From assembly GCA_014529385.2 (NCBI GenBank), contig CM043955.1, positions 150,799,640 through 150,863,639 on the forward strand: a stretch of 64,000 nt of DNA, in the 5' to 3' direction. Both the position numbers and the translations under genes were made by a program. The notes under the pieces were generated by a model. It had not been told where the DNA came from, made no database searches, and saw only the letters and a list, made by a program, of their open reading frames with translations. This DNA comes from Adiantum capillus-veneris (lineage: Eukaryota > Streptophyta > Polypodiopsida > Polypodiales > Pteridaceae). This document shows, in pieces, positions 22,187-34,759 of the stretch. Within the stretch, counting starts at the first letter, position 1; every line of letters begins with the position of its first letter.

Positions 22187-22990
22187 TAATACCTTGCCAA
22201 AATCAGCCCCCTCTCTCTCTTGGTCGACCCCTCTTGTAATTTACTCATGCTGGCACCCCATTACACCTTGCAAAGCTTAGCCAATCATAATTTAGAAGCA
22301 TAAGTGATAGCCTTGTGACATGTGTCCCCCTTTCCCCTTTTGTGAGAGATTTAGGTAATTAAATAATGCAATTAAACTCTCATTGTACCCCTTTGTCTTT
22401 TGACCAATAGGAATCAGGCAAGCCATTGGGCTGTTGAATGCTCATTGGACCCCTTGGGAGACTATCCAATAGTCTTCTAGAGAGATTATTTCTTATTGGT
22501 TCTTTTATCAAGCGTTTTTAAATGAATTAAACTAGATTTACTCTAGCCTAATTCTCATTGGTCCACCTCTATGGCCATCCAATAGGATTTGAGTGCACCT
22601 TGGGGGCAACTGGGCTAGGGAGCTGACATGTGTCCCCTATTCCCTTTGTGTAAAGAGTGTGTGTGTGTTTCTCTCTCATCCCCTACTTACAAGGCTCGCC
22701 TCCTCCACTTTAGGAGTCTTTGAAGACTTTTTGCACACTACAAAGCATCCAATTTTCCTAAGGAATGACCATTGGACTTAACCTTTGAATTTTAGAACCT
22801 TAGCATTCTGGAAGTCTTAATGGGCTGAACCTTAGGTCTTTGAAGTCCATTGCTTGCACATTGCTCTTCTGCAGATGGTCCCCCTTTGAATCCCTATTTT
22901 CTCTCCTTTGGATCCCTACTGTGACCAGTCTGCTAGCCTTACCAATAATCTAGCTTTTTCTCCCCTGGTACTTCCCCATATTAAATGATC
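21471..22990. other. no supported gene; (GT)n at 22,154-22,185
   Basis: The region holds non-coding DNA with a clean (TG)n tract of about 32 bases at 22,154 and a short GA run at 22,115. The part around 22,320-22,600 repeatedly uses CCAATAGG and ATTGG-type phrases but has no coding signal. Confidence 0.5.
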
Positions 22991-23039
22991 ACTTTAACAT
23001 GAGAAAATCATTTATGAGAATTAGATATTAGTTATTATG

Positions 23040-24605
23040 ACATTACCTCTCTCTTGAAATCATAGTCGTCCTCGACTATGGAGTAGAGAAGATAAGGCCT
23101 ATTAGTCCTTTTCCTAGCGGGTAGAGGATACCTATGTTACCCTACGACATTGTTCCAGAATGGATGACTAATCCATTTGGCGCTTGAGAGCCTAATCTGC
23201 CGCAAGCATGTATACGCATTAGTCCTATCAATCTTTCATAGTAGAGTGACAAGTTCTACTTGGTGTTTGGGAGACGTCGTCTCCGCAAACCTGATCCTAA
23301 GCATGCATACTACTTAACAATTGTGCACAAATAACAAAAAGAGAGTCTTATAAGACAAAAACTTTGTTCATTTTAAACATTTGTACATTTGCTTACTCTA
23401 GGGAAGCATTGTAAGCATTGACAAGGTTTAGGTTATCCTTTAATTGTATGCCTTGCATCCATCTAGCATCTTCAAAAGGATAATTATTAAACTTAAAGGG
23501 TTGCAAGAAAACACACATAGCTTAGAGAAGATGAAAGAAGCTCAAGGCACACAACAGAGAGTGTCTTAATTAGTGTTTGCGTTTGCTGTGAGATAGAGAT
23601 AGCATTCTTAATCTTTTGGAGAGATTCTTGTAGGTCTTGGCTATACTCATCTACAACGAAGATCTTCCCGTGTACTTTAAGTAGCAGGGGACTTTTGGAT
23701 CTTTCGTCAATTACCTCGAAAGGTGATTTACCCGTGGAAGTATGTAGAGTGTTATTGTAAGCATACTCCACTAAGGGTAAGTACTTCTCCCATTGTGACC
23801 TTTGATCTACTTCCGTTACCTAGGCTTTTCGTAGATCAAGAATTGTTAGGTTAGCTATTTCACTTTGGCCATCCGTTTGCGGGTGATAGGCTGAAGAGAA
23901 GTTCAGCCTTGTCCCTAAATTCTGAAAGAGGCCCTTCCAAAAATTAATGTTCATTCTAGGATCTCTATCCGACATTATGGACATCGGCAAGCCATGGTAC
24001 TTGAAGATTTGTGATATGAAAAGGATTGCCATTTGATGGGCTTTGATAGTCTTTTTGACAGGTATAAAATGAGCTTGTTTGCTGAACCTGTCTACTATCG
24101 TCCATATTCCCGTATTGCCATGGATATGCTCTCCCATGGTGAATTAAGGATTGGCAAAGGTTGAAGCAATCTAGGTTGCTTCCCTCTATCAAACTTCGTC
24201 TTTTGGCATACCACACATTTAGAAATGCTCTTGTATGTTTGCTTTCATGGCAGGCCAATGGAAATATGTTTCAATCCCTTTTAGGGTAGACTGAATCCCT
24301 CTATGCCCCGCATAAGGAGGAGCATGAGATTCATACATTACTTTCTCACGTAGTGAGTTAGTAATGCATAGTCTATTTCCATAAAGAAGATAACCATCTT
24401 GTAAAGTAAATGGTTCCTCTTTCTTCCCTAGTGCAAAGGCTGAAATCACATCTCTAAAATCGAGATCAATAGCGTACTCATCTATCGTAGAAGATAGATC
24501 ATTGTGAGTTGCTATGGAAACCGCATTCACTCTCGGCCGTCTTGAGAGTGCATCGGCTACTTGATTATGCTTGCCAGCAATGTGAGCAATATGAAAATGA
24601 AATTG
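23040..24605 (-). pseudogene. Ty3/gypsy RNase H end and integrase
   Basis: Reading down the minus strand, the RNase H end (FHIAHIAGKHNQVADALSRR) begins at 24,600. The HHCC zinc region follows with HAPPYAGHRGIQSTLKGIET. The catalytic core has IWTIVDRFSKQAHFIPVKKT, then FKYHGLPMSIMSDRD, and ends AYHPQTDGQSEIAN. Next come AYNNTLHTSTGKSPFEV near 23,760 and a C-terminal DNA-binding-like part (FEDARWMQGIQLKDN) near 23,450. Stops and frameshifts break it into at least four pieces. It is closely related to the plus-strand copy at 37,170-39,190. A palindrome ATAGTCGTCCTCGACTAT lies near 23,070. Confidence 0.85.
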
Positions 24606-26265
24606 CGAAAGGAAGTGATCTTAGGTCAGGATATTATCAAGCTATAATCAAAGCTCAAGATGTTTATTAAACAACATTTAGAACTAGATATGATCATTAG
24701 GGAATTTTTGGTAATGCCCTTTGGCCTTACCAATGCTCTAGTCACCTTTATGAAATTAATAACTGATGTTTTAACACTATTTCGGTAATCGAAGAGGACA
24801 TCAAAGTGTCCTTTAATGGTTTGGGAAAAAAAAAAACTCTTATCATATGTAGAGTCCTTACTTAAGCTTAAAGCTAACATCGCACTATATGTGGAAAAAG
24901 AAGAAACACTAAGAACTCTTGATTCTACGGTCTTGAGAAGCTCTCAAATCCAAATGAGTTCTCAATTTGACCAAAAACAATTCTCAATTTGACCAAAAAC
25001 AATATAGTTTCTAGGTGAACCCCACTTTACACAAGGTACAAAATCTCTAGATAACGAACCTACTTTTCCCATAAACATCAATGAGTTCTTGACAAATTCT
25101 ATGGTTGCTAAAGGCCCAAAAAATTTCATTCGAACTTTGGTTATTTACTTTCATATTCAAGCATAGAAAGCATCAAAATCAGCAATTTTGAGCACACCTA
25201 TGAAGTACAAAAATTGCACGGATGAAAAAACTAGCTTTCATAATGTGGCATATAAACCTTTCAAGCTAGCACCAAATTGGAATTGTACGCCTATATTTGG
25301 ACCTAAGCTTCAAATTTTCCATATTTGTTGTATGAGATTTAGCAATTTGAAGACAACATAAAGTTAACTTAAAATGAGTGCGATTCTAGTAAAATAAAAA
25401 ATCACTCCCACCTTTGTGTTGTTCTCTATTTAGGATATTAGGTGTTCCAAAACTCAAGGAAGAAGAGTTACATAGTGATAACTTCATAAATCCACTCAAA
25501 TTTGCCTTTTGATTATATATACACTTCCAAAATATTCATCTAAATATAAATTTTACTACCAAATCAGCACATTTAAAAAAACAATTGGGCCATATCTTCT
25601 AATGCATAGACTTTCCATCTTTTAGAAGCATAACAACACCTTTAGAGCCACCTACGCTAGCTATGCAGCACTTTGGAGGTCACTAAGCTGTGTTTTAGGG
25701 TCATCTAAAGCCAATTTCATGCAAATTGGCCAAAAATACTACACGTATTTTTTGACCCAAGTTAATTTAAACATGTTATTCAGACCCAACTTTGAAGGTG
25801 GAATCAATAGCCCAAAAAAAGTCCAAGTTTTCTTCAGGTTGTAGGCTATCTTTGTGGATATAGAGCACTTTACAACCTCCTTGGTATCTCAAGCAAAAAT
25901 TCTACGAAGTTTGTTGAGTTAAGAGGACATAAAAGTATCCAAGGACATAAAAATGTCTTGTTATCAATCTACCACTATTTAAGACTATATCCAGGTAAAT
26001 TTGCAGTGGTTTTTCTTGATGATATCTTCATCTATAGTAAGAGTAAGTGAGAGCACTTAGAACATTTAAGGAAAATTTTCCAATTTTTGAGAGATAATTC
26101 TCTTTATGATAAAGAATCAAAATGCGAATTCTTTACACAGGAAGTAAAGTAACTTGGACATATTATCTCTCATAATGGGGTTCGGATCCAGACAAGGTGA
26201 AGGCTATTCTAGATTGGCCGGATCCAAAGAATTTGGAAGAGCTATAGATCTTCTTAGAAATGTCT
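24606..26265 (+). pseudogene. Ty3/gypsy reverse transcriptase, split by an insertion
   Basis: The first half (24,606-24,782) encodes SDLRSGYYQ, TTFRTRYDH and, after a small shift, EFLVMPFGLTNALVTFMKL. The second half (25,981-26,265) gives GKFAVVFLDDIFIYSKSK with the LDD catalytic box, [10 protein letters not shown], and ILDWPDPKNLEEL. The two halves join without missing sequence when the 1.19-kb insertion between the repeated CACTATTT is set aside. Stops are frequent. It lies head to head with the minus-strand integrase of the same family, with a junction near 24,605. Confidence 0.8.
24775..25980. mobile_element. 1.19-kb non-autonomous element inserted in gypsy RT
   Basis: CACTATTT occurs at 24,775-24,782 and again at 25,973-25,980, and the gypsy RT resumes directly after it. 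The insert is non-coding and AT-rich. Its ends contain AGAGGACATCAAAGTGTCC (from 24,793) and a near copy, AGAGGACATAAAAGTATCC (from 25,922). The outermost 25-30 bp are imperfect inverted repeats. An 8-bp duplication with imperfect inverted ends suggests a hAT-like non-autonomous DNA transposon. Confidence 0.6.
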
Positions 26266-26269
26266 TGTT

Positions 26270-27080
26270 TTTTTATTGACATTTCATTAGATCTTCTTAA
26301 AGGTGGCTATCATCCACCTTTGTGGAGAATGGAGCATTGAACTGGCCAGGTTGCCTAGGTTGAAAGAGATGGTGTTAATCTTCTTGTGACCAACATCAAA
26401 GAATGTTAGCCTGCCTTCACCAAAGGGGATAGGGCCTTGAAGGTGGCCATGGTCCAGCTTTGTGGAGAATGGAGACTGAACTGGGCCAGGTTGAACATCA
26501 AAGAATGCTAGACTGGCTTCACCAGAGAGAATAGGGCCTTAAAGTGGCTATGGTCTAGCTTTATGGAGAATGGAGCATTGAACTGGGCCAGGTTGCCTAA
26601 ACTGAAAGAGATGGTGTCAATCTTATTGTGATCAACATCAAAGAATGTTAGGCTACCTTCACTAGAGGGAATAGGGCCTTCAAGGTGGCTATGGTCCAGC
26701 TCTATGGAGAATGGAGCATTGAACTGGGCTAGGTTGCCTAAACTGAAAGAGATGATGTCAATCTATTGTGACCAACATCAAAGAATGTTAGGCTACCTTC
26801 ATTAGAGGGAATAGGGCCTTAAAGGTGGCTATGGTCCAACTTTATGGAGAATGAAGCATTGAACTGGGCCACGTTGCCTAGGTTGAAAGAGATGGTGTCA
26901 ATCTTGTTGTGACCAACATCAAAGAATGTTAGGCTACCCTAGGGCCTTAAATGTGTCCATGGTCCAGCTTTATGGAGAATGGAGCATTGAAGTAGGCTAG
27001 GTTTCCTAGGCTAAAAGAGATGGTGTCAATCTTGTTGTGACCAACATCAAAGAATGTTAGGCTTCCTTTACCAGAGGGAA
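26270..27080 (-). pseudogene. tandem 141-bp repeat array encoding leucine-rich repeats
   Basis: A unit of about 141 bp recurs about six times. The landmark CAAAGAATG occurs at 26,397, 26,499, 26,639, 26,779, 26,920 and 27,048. On the minus strand the unit translates as about 47 residues with two plant-type LRRs: ELDHSHLEGPIPSG, LTFFDVGHNKID and LGNLAQFNAPFS. A canonical unit keeps the frame, but most real units are 140, 128 or 102 bp, so the frame is lost. It probably derives from an LRR receptor or PGIP-like exon amplified as a minisatellite. No kinase domain or signal peptide is seen nearby. Confidence 0.7.
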
Positions 27081-27130
27081 TATTATGAGACCAGAGGGGA
27101 TTGGACCATGCAACTCACCACCCAACATCG

Positions 27131-27394
27131 CTATATATAAACTAATAGCCTGGTAAATATAGCACCCCTTGATCGCATGTCCGTCTTGGCCCTTGGCCTG
27201 CCCGGTCTTACCCTAGGCATGACATTACTCCCCCCTCGGAGAAGCGTTTCCATCCTCAAATACAAAAGTGGTGATGTCTTCATAAGAACACTAATGTTTT
27301 TCGCAATGGCATCCTTCATCCAACTGTCTATTTGATCGGAAGACAGTCCAATAGGAGGTTCAATGAAATAAAAAAGAGCATCTTCATTTTCCAC
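27131..27394 (-). pseudogene. possible gypsy pol C-terminal tail
   Basis: An 87-residue open frame ends METLLRGGSNVMPRVRPGRP and continues through a basic stretch to a stop. The GG-S-N-V-M pattern before a Pro/Arg-rich tail resembles the last residues of plant gypsy polyproteins just before the 3' LTR. The upstream part has no recognised domain. A chance open frame is also possible. Confidence 0.3.
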
Positions 27395-27484
27395 ACTAAT
27401 TGATCAACAATGTTAGGAACAACCATCTTGGTTAAGTTTTCTATAGTCAACTGATGTGATAATCTAGCTTACACACATTCACTT

Positions 27485-27531
27485 GTGTGCACAATGATAG
27501 ACAAACATTGTGCACACAATTTTTGTCTATC
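27485..27531. repeat. interlocked inverted repeats (pseudoknot topology)
   Basis: GTGTGCACAATG (27,485-27,496) pairs exactly with 27,506-27,517. GATAGACAAA (27,496-27,505) pairs exactly with 27,522-27,531. The order A, B, A', B' is that of an H-type pseudoknot with stems of 12 and 10 bp that share one base. Confidence 0.8.
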
Positions 27532-27539
27532 ACCTACCT

Positions 27540-30500
27540 TAGCTAGCATGATCCCATTCCCATCACTTTACATGTCTCCAAAGAAGAAGGCCCTAGAAAA
27601 AATAAAGTCAGGTGGACTGATACTCCTTAGCAAATCATAGGGCTTTACTGAAATTTTGGAAACACTCCAAAATTCAAGAAAGGAGGTAAGGATATGTAAA
27701 TGGTGGGAATGGCCTCCAAAAGGAGATTCAGATGTGTGGCTTAGTTGGTTGGACTGGTAATTACAAAGGCTAGTTACTACGGTAACTGGTACAATGCTCA
27801 TACAATCACTACTTAGTTTTACGGATCTTGGATCTCTTCTCGACTAGTGCTTTGTATCGTAGAGCTCTCTAGTCTCTTGTATCTTTGTAACCCTAATTGA
27901 GTTCAGAGTAGACCTGGCCCACATTGTTGTACTGGCTTATATTTATTTTGAATACATTCCAGTTTCAATTCCAATTTTAGTTCCAATTCAGTCTATGTTT
28001 CACTTCCAATCTTTGTATTTCATTCCAATCTTGTCTGATTTGAAGTCCTAACTTGATGTGAACGAACTTCAACTAACCAACCTGGAATAGCTATCATGAA
28101 TGTTCATCTCATTCCACAATCCATGTCTCCCATCCGAGTTTTTGGATAGAGACTTTGCCAACGTGTAGCAAAGACCATTTGCAAGCATTATTTCCCACAA
28201 CAAGGTAGCCAAAAGAGTCCAAAAAGTGGGTCAAAAGGGCAAAAACACTTCCAAGAGAAAACCACAAAGCAAACCTAGGGTTTGACTTTTATCTGGCTTA
28301 ATCAAGTACAAACCACACTAAAAATATATAGCTAGGGTCAGGGTACCAAGGGCAAGCTATTGTCAAGTTTCATCACATTCTGCCATTGAGGTATACGGAT
28401 CGCGATCCATGTCCCCTTGTAATAGACTGAGACCAGATTTGTATCATAGTTATATCAAGTCATAAGGAGCATAGTGGTCCGTTCAAAATTAAATTTTGAG
28501 TTCATTTGAGGATTCTTCAAGCTAAAGTAGTTTTTGTGCCAAAAACGTGATAATTTTTGTCGATTCAAAGATTTTGACTACTAGAGCAAATGTAAACTCA
28601 TAGCCATCAAGTGTTTTCTGTACATATTGCAAGGGCTAGATTATTGCAGCCTGAAGTGAGTCCGAGTTGAGGATTTGGAAGCAATTCATGACGTAACATC
28701 GCACGGTTTTGCAATAGTGCTTTTTCTTGATGTATTTGAGATGGGGTAGACTATACTAGAGTAGAAACCTTGCTGTGGGAGACCATATTAGCCACATTTC
28801 CACAGACGACAGTGTGAATCAAGGACCATTGCCTTCTTTAGAGCCAATCCAAGAGGAAAGTTTGTTTGATACTTTGTTAGAAAGATCTTATACCTACACG
28901 ACTGAGGAATACAAATGGGAGTCGGTCCATCCTAGCCCGCACCAACCATGAAACTATTGTATTTGAAATACCAATTTGAAAATCAATAGAGTGCAAAAAT
29001 TTACTAAGATGGTATGGATCGCTACTGCGTAAAGTTAGAAGAGCAACCTAGTGATTTTAAGCACATAGTGCTTTATGGACTACAATGGTGATTGATACTT
29101 CAATAATGAGGGTATAATGTATTTAGTTGTGCAAAATCCCTATATTGTGGGCAAATGGGGAATGACAAGCACAAAATACAAAGTTGACATAGAGCTCGAG
29201 GATAAGCCGCCTAAGTTGGACATTCCAAATGCGAAGCTAAGGCAGTAAATGATACAACTCAAGTACCTATGCTTTCACCTTGAAGTCCTGTGGCATTACG
29301 CAAGATGACTTATGGATTCTCTTCCCCATGTTGGCATCAAGATTTCTACTCAAGGACCTACGTCATGCTTGTGGTGCTTGGTGGATTATCTTTAGGAGGG
29401 GAGGGGCAATTCCCTTAGGCCAGAGTGGAAGGTGGCATAGATTGAGGAGGTGAGGATGAACAAGAAGGAGGGATCTACAAGAGGAATATAGGATACTAAG
29501 GTTGAGGGGCCAATACTATGGCACGATAACCAAAGCAACCAGATTCTTCCATCTTAAAGGAACGAGCCAAGTTGCATGTATTTTCGCCTTCGCTCCAATA
29601 TGATAAACCATCCACAAAAAGATCTTCTCTCAACTTCACCTTCACTACAAGCACACACTTGCTTTGCAAAATTAGCACAATGAAATATTATGACATGCAA
29701 GAACCAATATAGTTTGTTTTTGAACTCACAATCACACGATAGCCAGTGGAGCAACTCAACAATTGACCTATTCTAGCCGCGTAATCATTATTCGAAGTGT
29801 GTTATTATTGAGGATGTTAGAGGCGTTTCACACTAAGCAAGGATTAACCCCTGTTGCCGTGCACGTCATCTTTGAAGTTTTGTACCCTACCCTCTCTCAA
29901 TAACTTTACCAAAAGAGGTGGAGTTAGTCCCCCCTGGCCACGTGCGTGTAAGATGCAATTTCATTCGCAAGAAGACATCTTTAATGCCATCACCTTTTTC
30001 CTGTTGTGTGCAAAACACCTCTTATGCACTACAATTGGGGGCCACTCTAATACCTTACCTTAATCATTTAACAAAAAACATCCCAATAGTAGGTTAAGAC
30101 TTGAGATTGCTTGTATGAGTACGATAGAGAAAAAGAGATAAAAATCATTGGAAGCGAGAGAAAAAGAAGCAGGAGAAACGAATTTTAATGATGTAGGGAC
30201 AATCCCAACAAACCTCAAAGATTTATCCAGCAACTCTTTAACTCAAGACGTGTCACAAGAGAGACCCACAACAACCAATCTACCACACTGAGAGAGAGAG
30301 AGAGAGAGAAAATTAAAGTTGAGAAAGGAGCATGCTCACCAGCCAGTATACAATTCTGTCCACATTTTTGGTTTATATGGAGCATTTGGTTGAAATATGT
30401 CTCCATTAGTCACTCCATTATGGGTATTCACCTTAAAAGGGAAAGAATAGCTTCAATATAAAGTATGCATGTTTGTTTTATGACACTTCTTTGCCATGTT

Positions 30501-31450
30501 TAAAGGCTTCTTCTTTATTTTATATAGTAGCGAAGATTCACATCAATATAGTATGACATCAATTTAAGGCACAAACCAAATTTACGTATATACTTCGATT
30601 CACAAAGTTTAATAGAAATTCTAAATATTCATTAATTTAAAATCTAAAATTAGATTATAGCATAACATCCATCTCTCTCTCTCTCTAAAATTAGAAATGG
30701 CAACTCAGGAACACATGAAAGAGAAATACCTCTCACTTTCTTTTAGAAAGATAATCAACTCTCTAATTTGAGCTATCATAACATGATACCGTGCTTCTCT
30801 TTGGAGAACAAAGAGAAAACACAAGGATCATTATCTTGACTTAAGACAAACCCAAAAAAAATAAAAATAAAAATCCATCCCCCTCACATAGTCCTCCTTT
30901 CGGCAGGCCAAGAAGTAGGGAATGAAGAGCTTTCACGTGCAATTTTTTTGATTTGGAGATCATATGGGAGAGTTATGCCCAAAGAACAAAAAGTAGTTTT
31001 AGGGCAAGACTTCTTCCTTAGTGTATACACTTCTTCCTTTGGTGCTTTCAAAAGCTCCTTCCTTTAGGCTCTTCATGCATCTCCTTCTTGAGAGCTCTAC
31101 CACCCTCTCTACTCTTCTTGCAATAGCTTACAATCTATTGCATTGGTTTTATGCATGGATTTTTTCTCTTTGTCCCACTATATTTGTTTTCACTATATGT
31201 CCCACTCCTTTTTGTAGGGCTACTGACCTAGGTGATTTTGAATCTTTGAGATGAAGTAACATAGCAAGTGTTGTGTTTTTCGTGACTCATAATGTGCAAG
31301 AGCTCCCATTTTTTTAAAACAAAGACTGCATAATCCAATAAGTCCCTCACAAAAGTTCTTATCAAACCACGGATGCAAAAGTGTGATTATTAGTGAAATT
31401 TCTTCCCAGTGTGGGTAACCCTCTTGAATATCTAGCCCTCACTACTGTGT

Positions 31451-31491
<41 letters not shown>

Positions 31492-31870
31492 TCTCCGCAT
31501 TAAGCACAAATTTAACCACGTACAGAAAGTTCAAGTGTCAATTTTCATAAGTAATCTTAGAAATTCTTAATTAAAATAATAGGGGGTCTATCTCCATTTC
31601 AACAGGTTCCTCTTTCTAAAAATTTGTGGTGATGCTACTTGCTTTCTGGGAGGGAGTAAGGGAGGTGAGCCGAAATCTAAGGATACCTGAGAGTGTGCTT
31701 CTTGGTGAGAGCTTTGTCATGATAGCGGAGGAGATATGGTAGGCAAAAATGAGCATAGAGGGTGTTTTTCATAGTTGGCTATCGGCTGGCTGGTTAGATA
31801 GTCAGTAGTTCCTATCATGACACTACACATGCCTAGCTATTGGAGATCGAGGGCCTAAGTGGTCCCTGTA
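27540..31870. other. no supported gene
   Basis: About 4.3 kb of AT-rich DNA was read without finding a domain on either strand. Open frames are short. Simple repeats lie at 30,290-30,309 (GA) and 31,454-31,487 (TC). Old, unrecognised retroelement sequence is likely. Confidence 0.5.
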
Positions 31871-31879
31871 GATGACAAG

Positions 31880-32260
31880 GCCTTTCCTCCCTTTAGAGGA
31901 TGTAAGAGAGGTGTCAAGAGATTTCTTTAGAAGAGTCTTTGATTACTTGTGACAGGGACGAGATCACTGAGCATTATGATTATGCTTTTCATAGACATGT
32001 TCATAGTGTACTTAGGGGCGGGCTAGGATTAATCAATATATTTTCAAGTATCATGCTAACATTCTCAAGTTGGAGGACTCGGATGATTTTTAGAAGGTAC
32101 ATGGGTTACACGGCCTAGACAAGGAATGCCAACGCAATGTATGTACTCAAAGACCTAAACTCTTAGAAGATGCAATCAAAAGTGCACAAATGCTAGAGGA
32201 TTCATTAGATAAAAAAAGCCTACTAGTTAAGCTGCCCTCTAATTGCGTGGCATAGCATGA
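31880..32260 (+). pseudogene. Ty3/gypsy gag fragment
   Basis: The plus-strand translation contains FQKYHANILKLEDSDDF, a stop, VHGLHGLDKECQRNV and then RPKLLEDAIKSAQMLEDSLD. This matches the second half of a plant gypsy gag, where a run of LEDAI-type helices precedes the zinc knuckle. No knuckle is visible. It precedes an RT scrap at 32,470. Confidence 0.5.
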
Positions 32261-32469
32261 CATTGCCATTGTATAGGAAAGTAAACCCATCGACAAGCTA
32301 AGAACGTGAAATCTCATTGATTTTGGCTACTTGCAACATGTATTTATTAATATTAGCATTTCTTTATGGGCTTTACCAAATTTTTCTGGGTAAAAAACAA
32401 GGATGAGTGAGTTGTTTGGGTCGTTTGTAAGGCATGCATTACTTTTTCAAGATGCCACGAAGTCCAAAT

Positions 32470-32625
32470 TAGACCCTGTGACAACAATAGGCTTTGGACA
32501 TTACAAGTTTTCTAATATGCCTTTATAAGTTGATAACATGGTTTTGGATGATACTCATTTATAATGTTTTGATGAAACACTTAGAGCATCTTCGTAAAGG
32601 TTTTGAGGGAATGTGAGTCAATTTA
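32470..32625 (+). pseudogene. Ty3/gypsy RT scrap
   Basis: The frame gives FGHYKFSNMPL, then in another frame MILIYNVLMKHLEHLRKGFEG. These correspond to the FGHYEFLVMPF and LDDILI...HLEHLRKVF parts of gypsy RT with the stretch between deleted. It is short and broken. Confidence 0.5.
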
Positions 32626-32736
32626 GTGAAAACAGTCCCGCCCTTGGGATAATAAAACCTAAGATGTATAGTGACACTAAAGTATTGAAAGTGAGTAGTT
32701 TTCCCCCTCCAATTTGTACTTAGGAGACAACATGCA

Positions 32737-32940
32737 GAAAATTTCATTGTTACCAGTCATGGTCACTATGCCTTATACAAAATTTGCTTGCGTGGAGCGA
32801 AAACTACACAAAACCAACTTATGGTATACAACACAACCCTCAAAAGTTTGCAAAAAACATCATTATTATCAACCATGGTCACTACCGGTTATCCAAACGT
32901 TGCTTGTGTAGAGGGAAAACTGCACAAAGTGCTTGCTTTG
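32737..32940 (+). repeat. diverged tandem duplication (~115-bp spacing)
   Basis: The segment with TCATTGTTACCAGTCATGGTCACTATGCC...AAACTACACAAA at 32,743-32,817 recurs at 32,857-32,937 in diverged form (ATTATCAACCATGGTCACTA...AAACTGCACAAA). It is non-coding. Confidence 0.6.
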
Positions 32941-33723
32941 CAAAAAGTTGCACAGTTGCAAAACCTACCCAATGGGACAAAATTGCTTATGCACTATTTC
33001 CATTAGTGAAAATGGAAGCCAAAATTCTCCCAAATCAAAAGTTAGCAATACAGGAAATCACCTTCATATGAGAAAATGAGCAAAGAAGGTGCTAACAACA
33101 CTACCAAGATGCCAAAGCCAGTTATGCTATCAATTGTTGGAAATACAATAACTGGAATGCATGTGAAGATGGAGAAGATAAAGGAGAAGTTCAAGAGAAC
33201 ACAACACAACAAGTAGTATTACCGAGTGTGCTAATTGAAAGACAAGGCTTTCCCTAGAGGCATAGGTAAAGATACAAGAGAGGGGAGAGAAACCTCCTAG
33301 TGAGGGCAAAAAGTGACCTGTCGGTCCTAAATATGTTCACACAAATCATTACCATAAAATGGTAACATATATTACATCTGGAAGCAACTAATTCAATTGG
33401 ACATATGATGAATTATTCTCTACGTGTCTTCATACCCCATATTATAATGCGGTTTCTTAATCATGTGCCTATCAAAGGATGCAAAGAAAAATACAAAGAT
33501 GAATCAATGGATTTGAGGGAGTGCGGTAAGTTTGTTGCATAGAGCATATAGTATATTGTGAAGATTTTTTCAAAGTTGCATTATGGAGTCTTCACACCTA
33601 ATTGGCCAAGTTGTTTGCATTCTAACTGAAGACTAGTTGCACGCTTGCGCAAGCATAAAAGAGAGGGCTCATTGGATTTTTGGCTCCCTTGCTCCTCTCA
33701 CACACTAGCTTGGCAAGACAATA

Positions 33724-33726
<3 letters not shown>

Positions 33727-33757
<31 letters not shown>
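33727..33757 (+). repeat. (TC)n microsatellite
   Basis: About 15 TC repeats, lying in the probable LTR upstream of the primer site at 34,353. Confidence 0.9.
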
Positions 33758-33759
<2 letters not shown>

Positions 33760-34352
33760 GGGAGCTCTAGAGACGGACTCTATGCTTAAGCTCTTGGATA
33801 TGGATACTAATCCAAGCCAATGAAAGTTTCTTCTTCTCCATCTCTACTAGTCTATTATACTAAGCTATGCTTAGAGCTTGCCCATGAGAAAGCGTACATG
33901 GAGTATCAATTCTCTATCTTGAAATATACTTCTTTTCACCCTCATCTACCTCCTTCCACGTCGTTTCTTTCTCCATGCTAGATCGTTTAGGGTCTAGGAA
34001 GGAGGGCTACACCATGGAGTCTTGAAGAACACCATCTTCTTAATTCAATAAAGGCTCCGCAAAAGCACAATCATGTATTGTAAAAAATATCTCTTTTGAG
34101 AGAATTATAATACAAGTCCTTTTGGAGGGGGGATAGACTCTAAGAAAATCCCGTCCTCATCGAGTTGTCAATCTTAATTGGGTATTCTCTTTGAATTATG
34201 TGTATGATGTTAGTGTTTTTGATGTGTAATTGTGTAAAGGAATCAGCTCGGCACAACCTATAGTCTCCTCTCTATCTTTCTCTTAAGGAAAATTCTCTCC
34301 TTTCATAGCTAGATTCCATTGAATCTAAAAGTAAGAACTAGATTCTCTGACA

Positions 34353-34363
34353 TGGTATTAGAG
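34353..34363 (+). other. primer-binding site, LTR end
   Basis: TGGTATTAGAG follows ...TCTGACA. This is a degenerate initiator Met-tRNA primer site, marking the end of a 5' LTR that extends upstream to an undetermined start. A gag region follows about 400 bp downstream. Confidence 0.6.
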
Positions 34364-34759
34364 TTGACTTTTTTCTTGCCTAAGAAGAGAGATCCTTGAG
34401 TAATCTATGAAAGGTTGAAGTTGTTCATTAAAATAGGGTAAGTGGGACTGGGATTTATTATCATGGTTGTATGCCTATTTACACGGTACGGGGGACATCA
34501 TTGGGATCTATGGTCTTAATAATGGAGTCTTTCAAGACTTGCCTACGGCTTAATAATTATTGAGATATTAGTCACCCGATAGGAATCGGTGCCAGCCTCA
34601 CATTGTTAAACTCACTCCACTACTCTTTGCAATTAACAATATTCTAAACCACTGGTGTCGTTACTCGAGTGCTAATTTTCAAGGGATAAGAGGAGTAGTA
34701 GCCAAAAAGTTTGGAAGTGCCGAGGAAAGAGCTAGCATACACATACAAGGAAATTCAAT

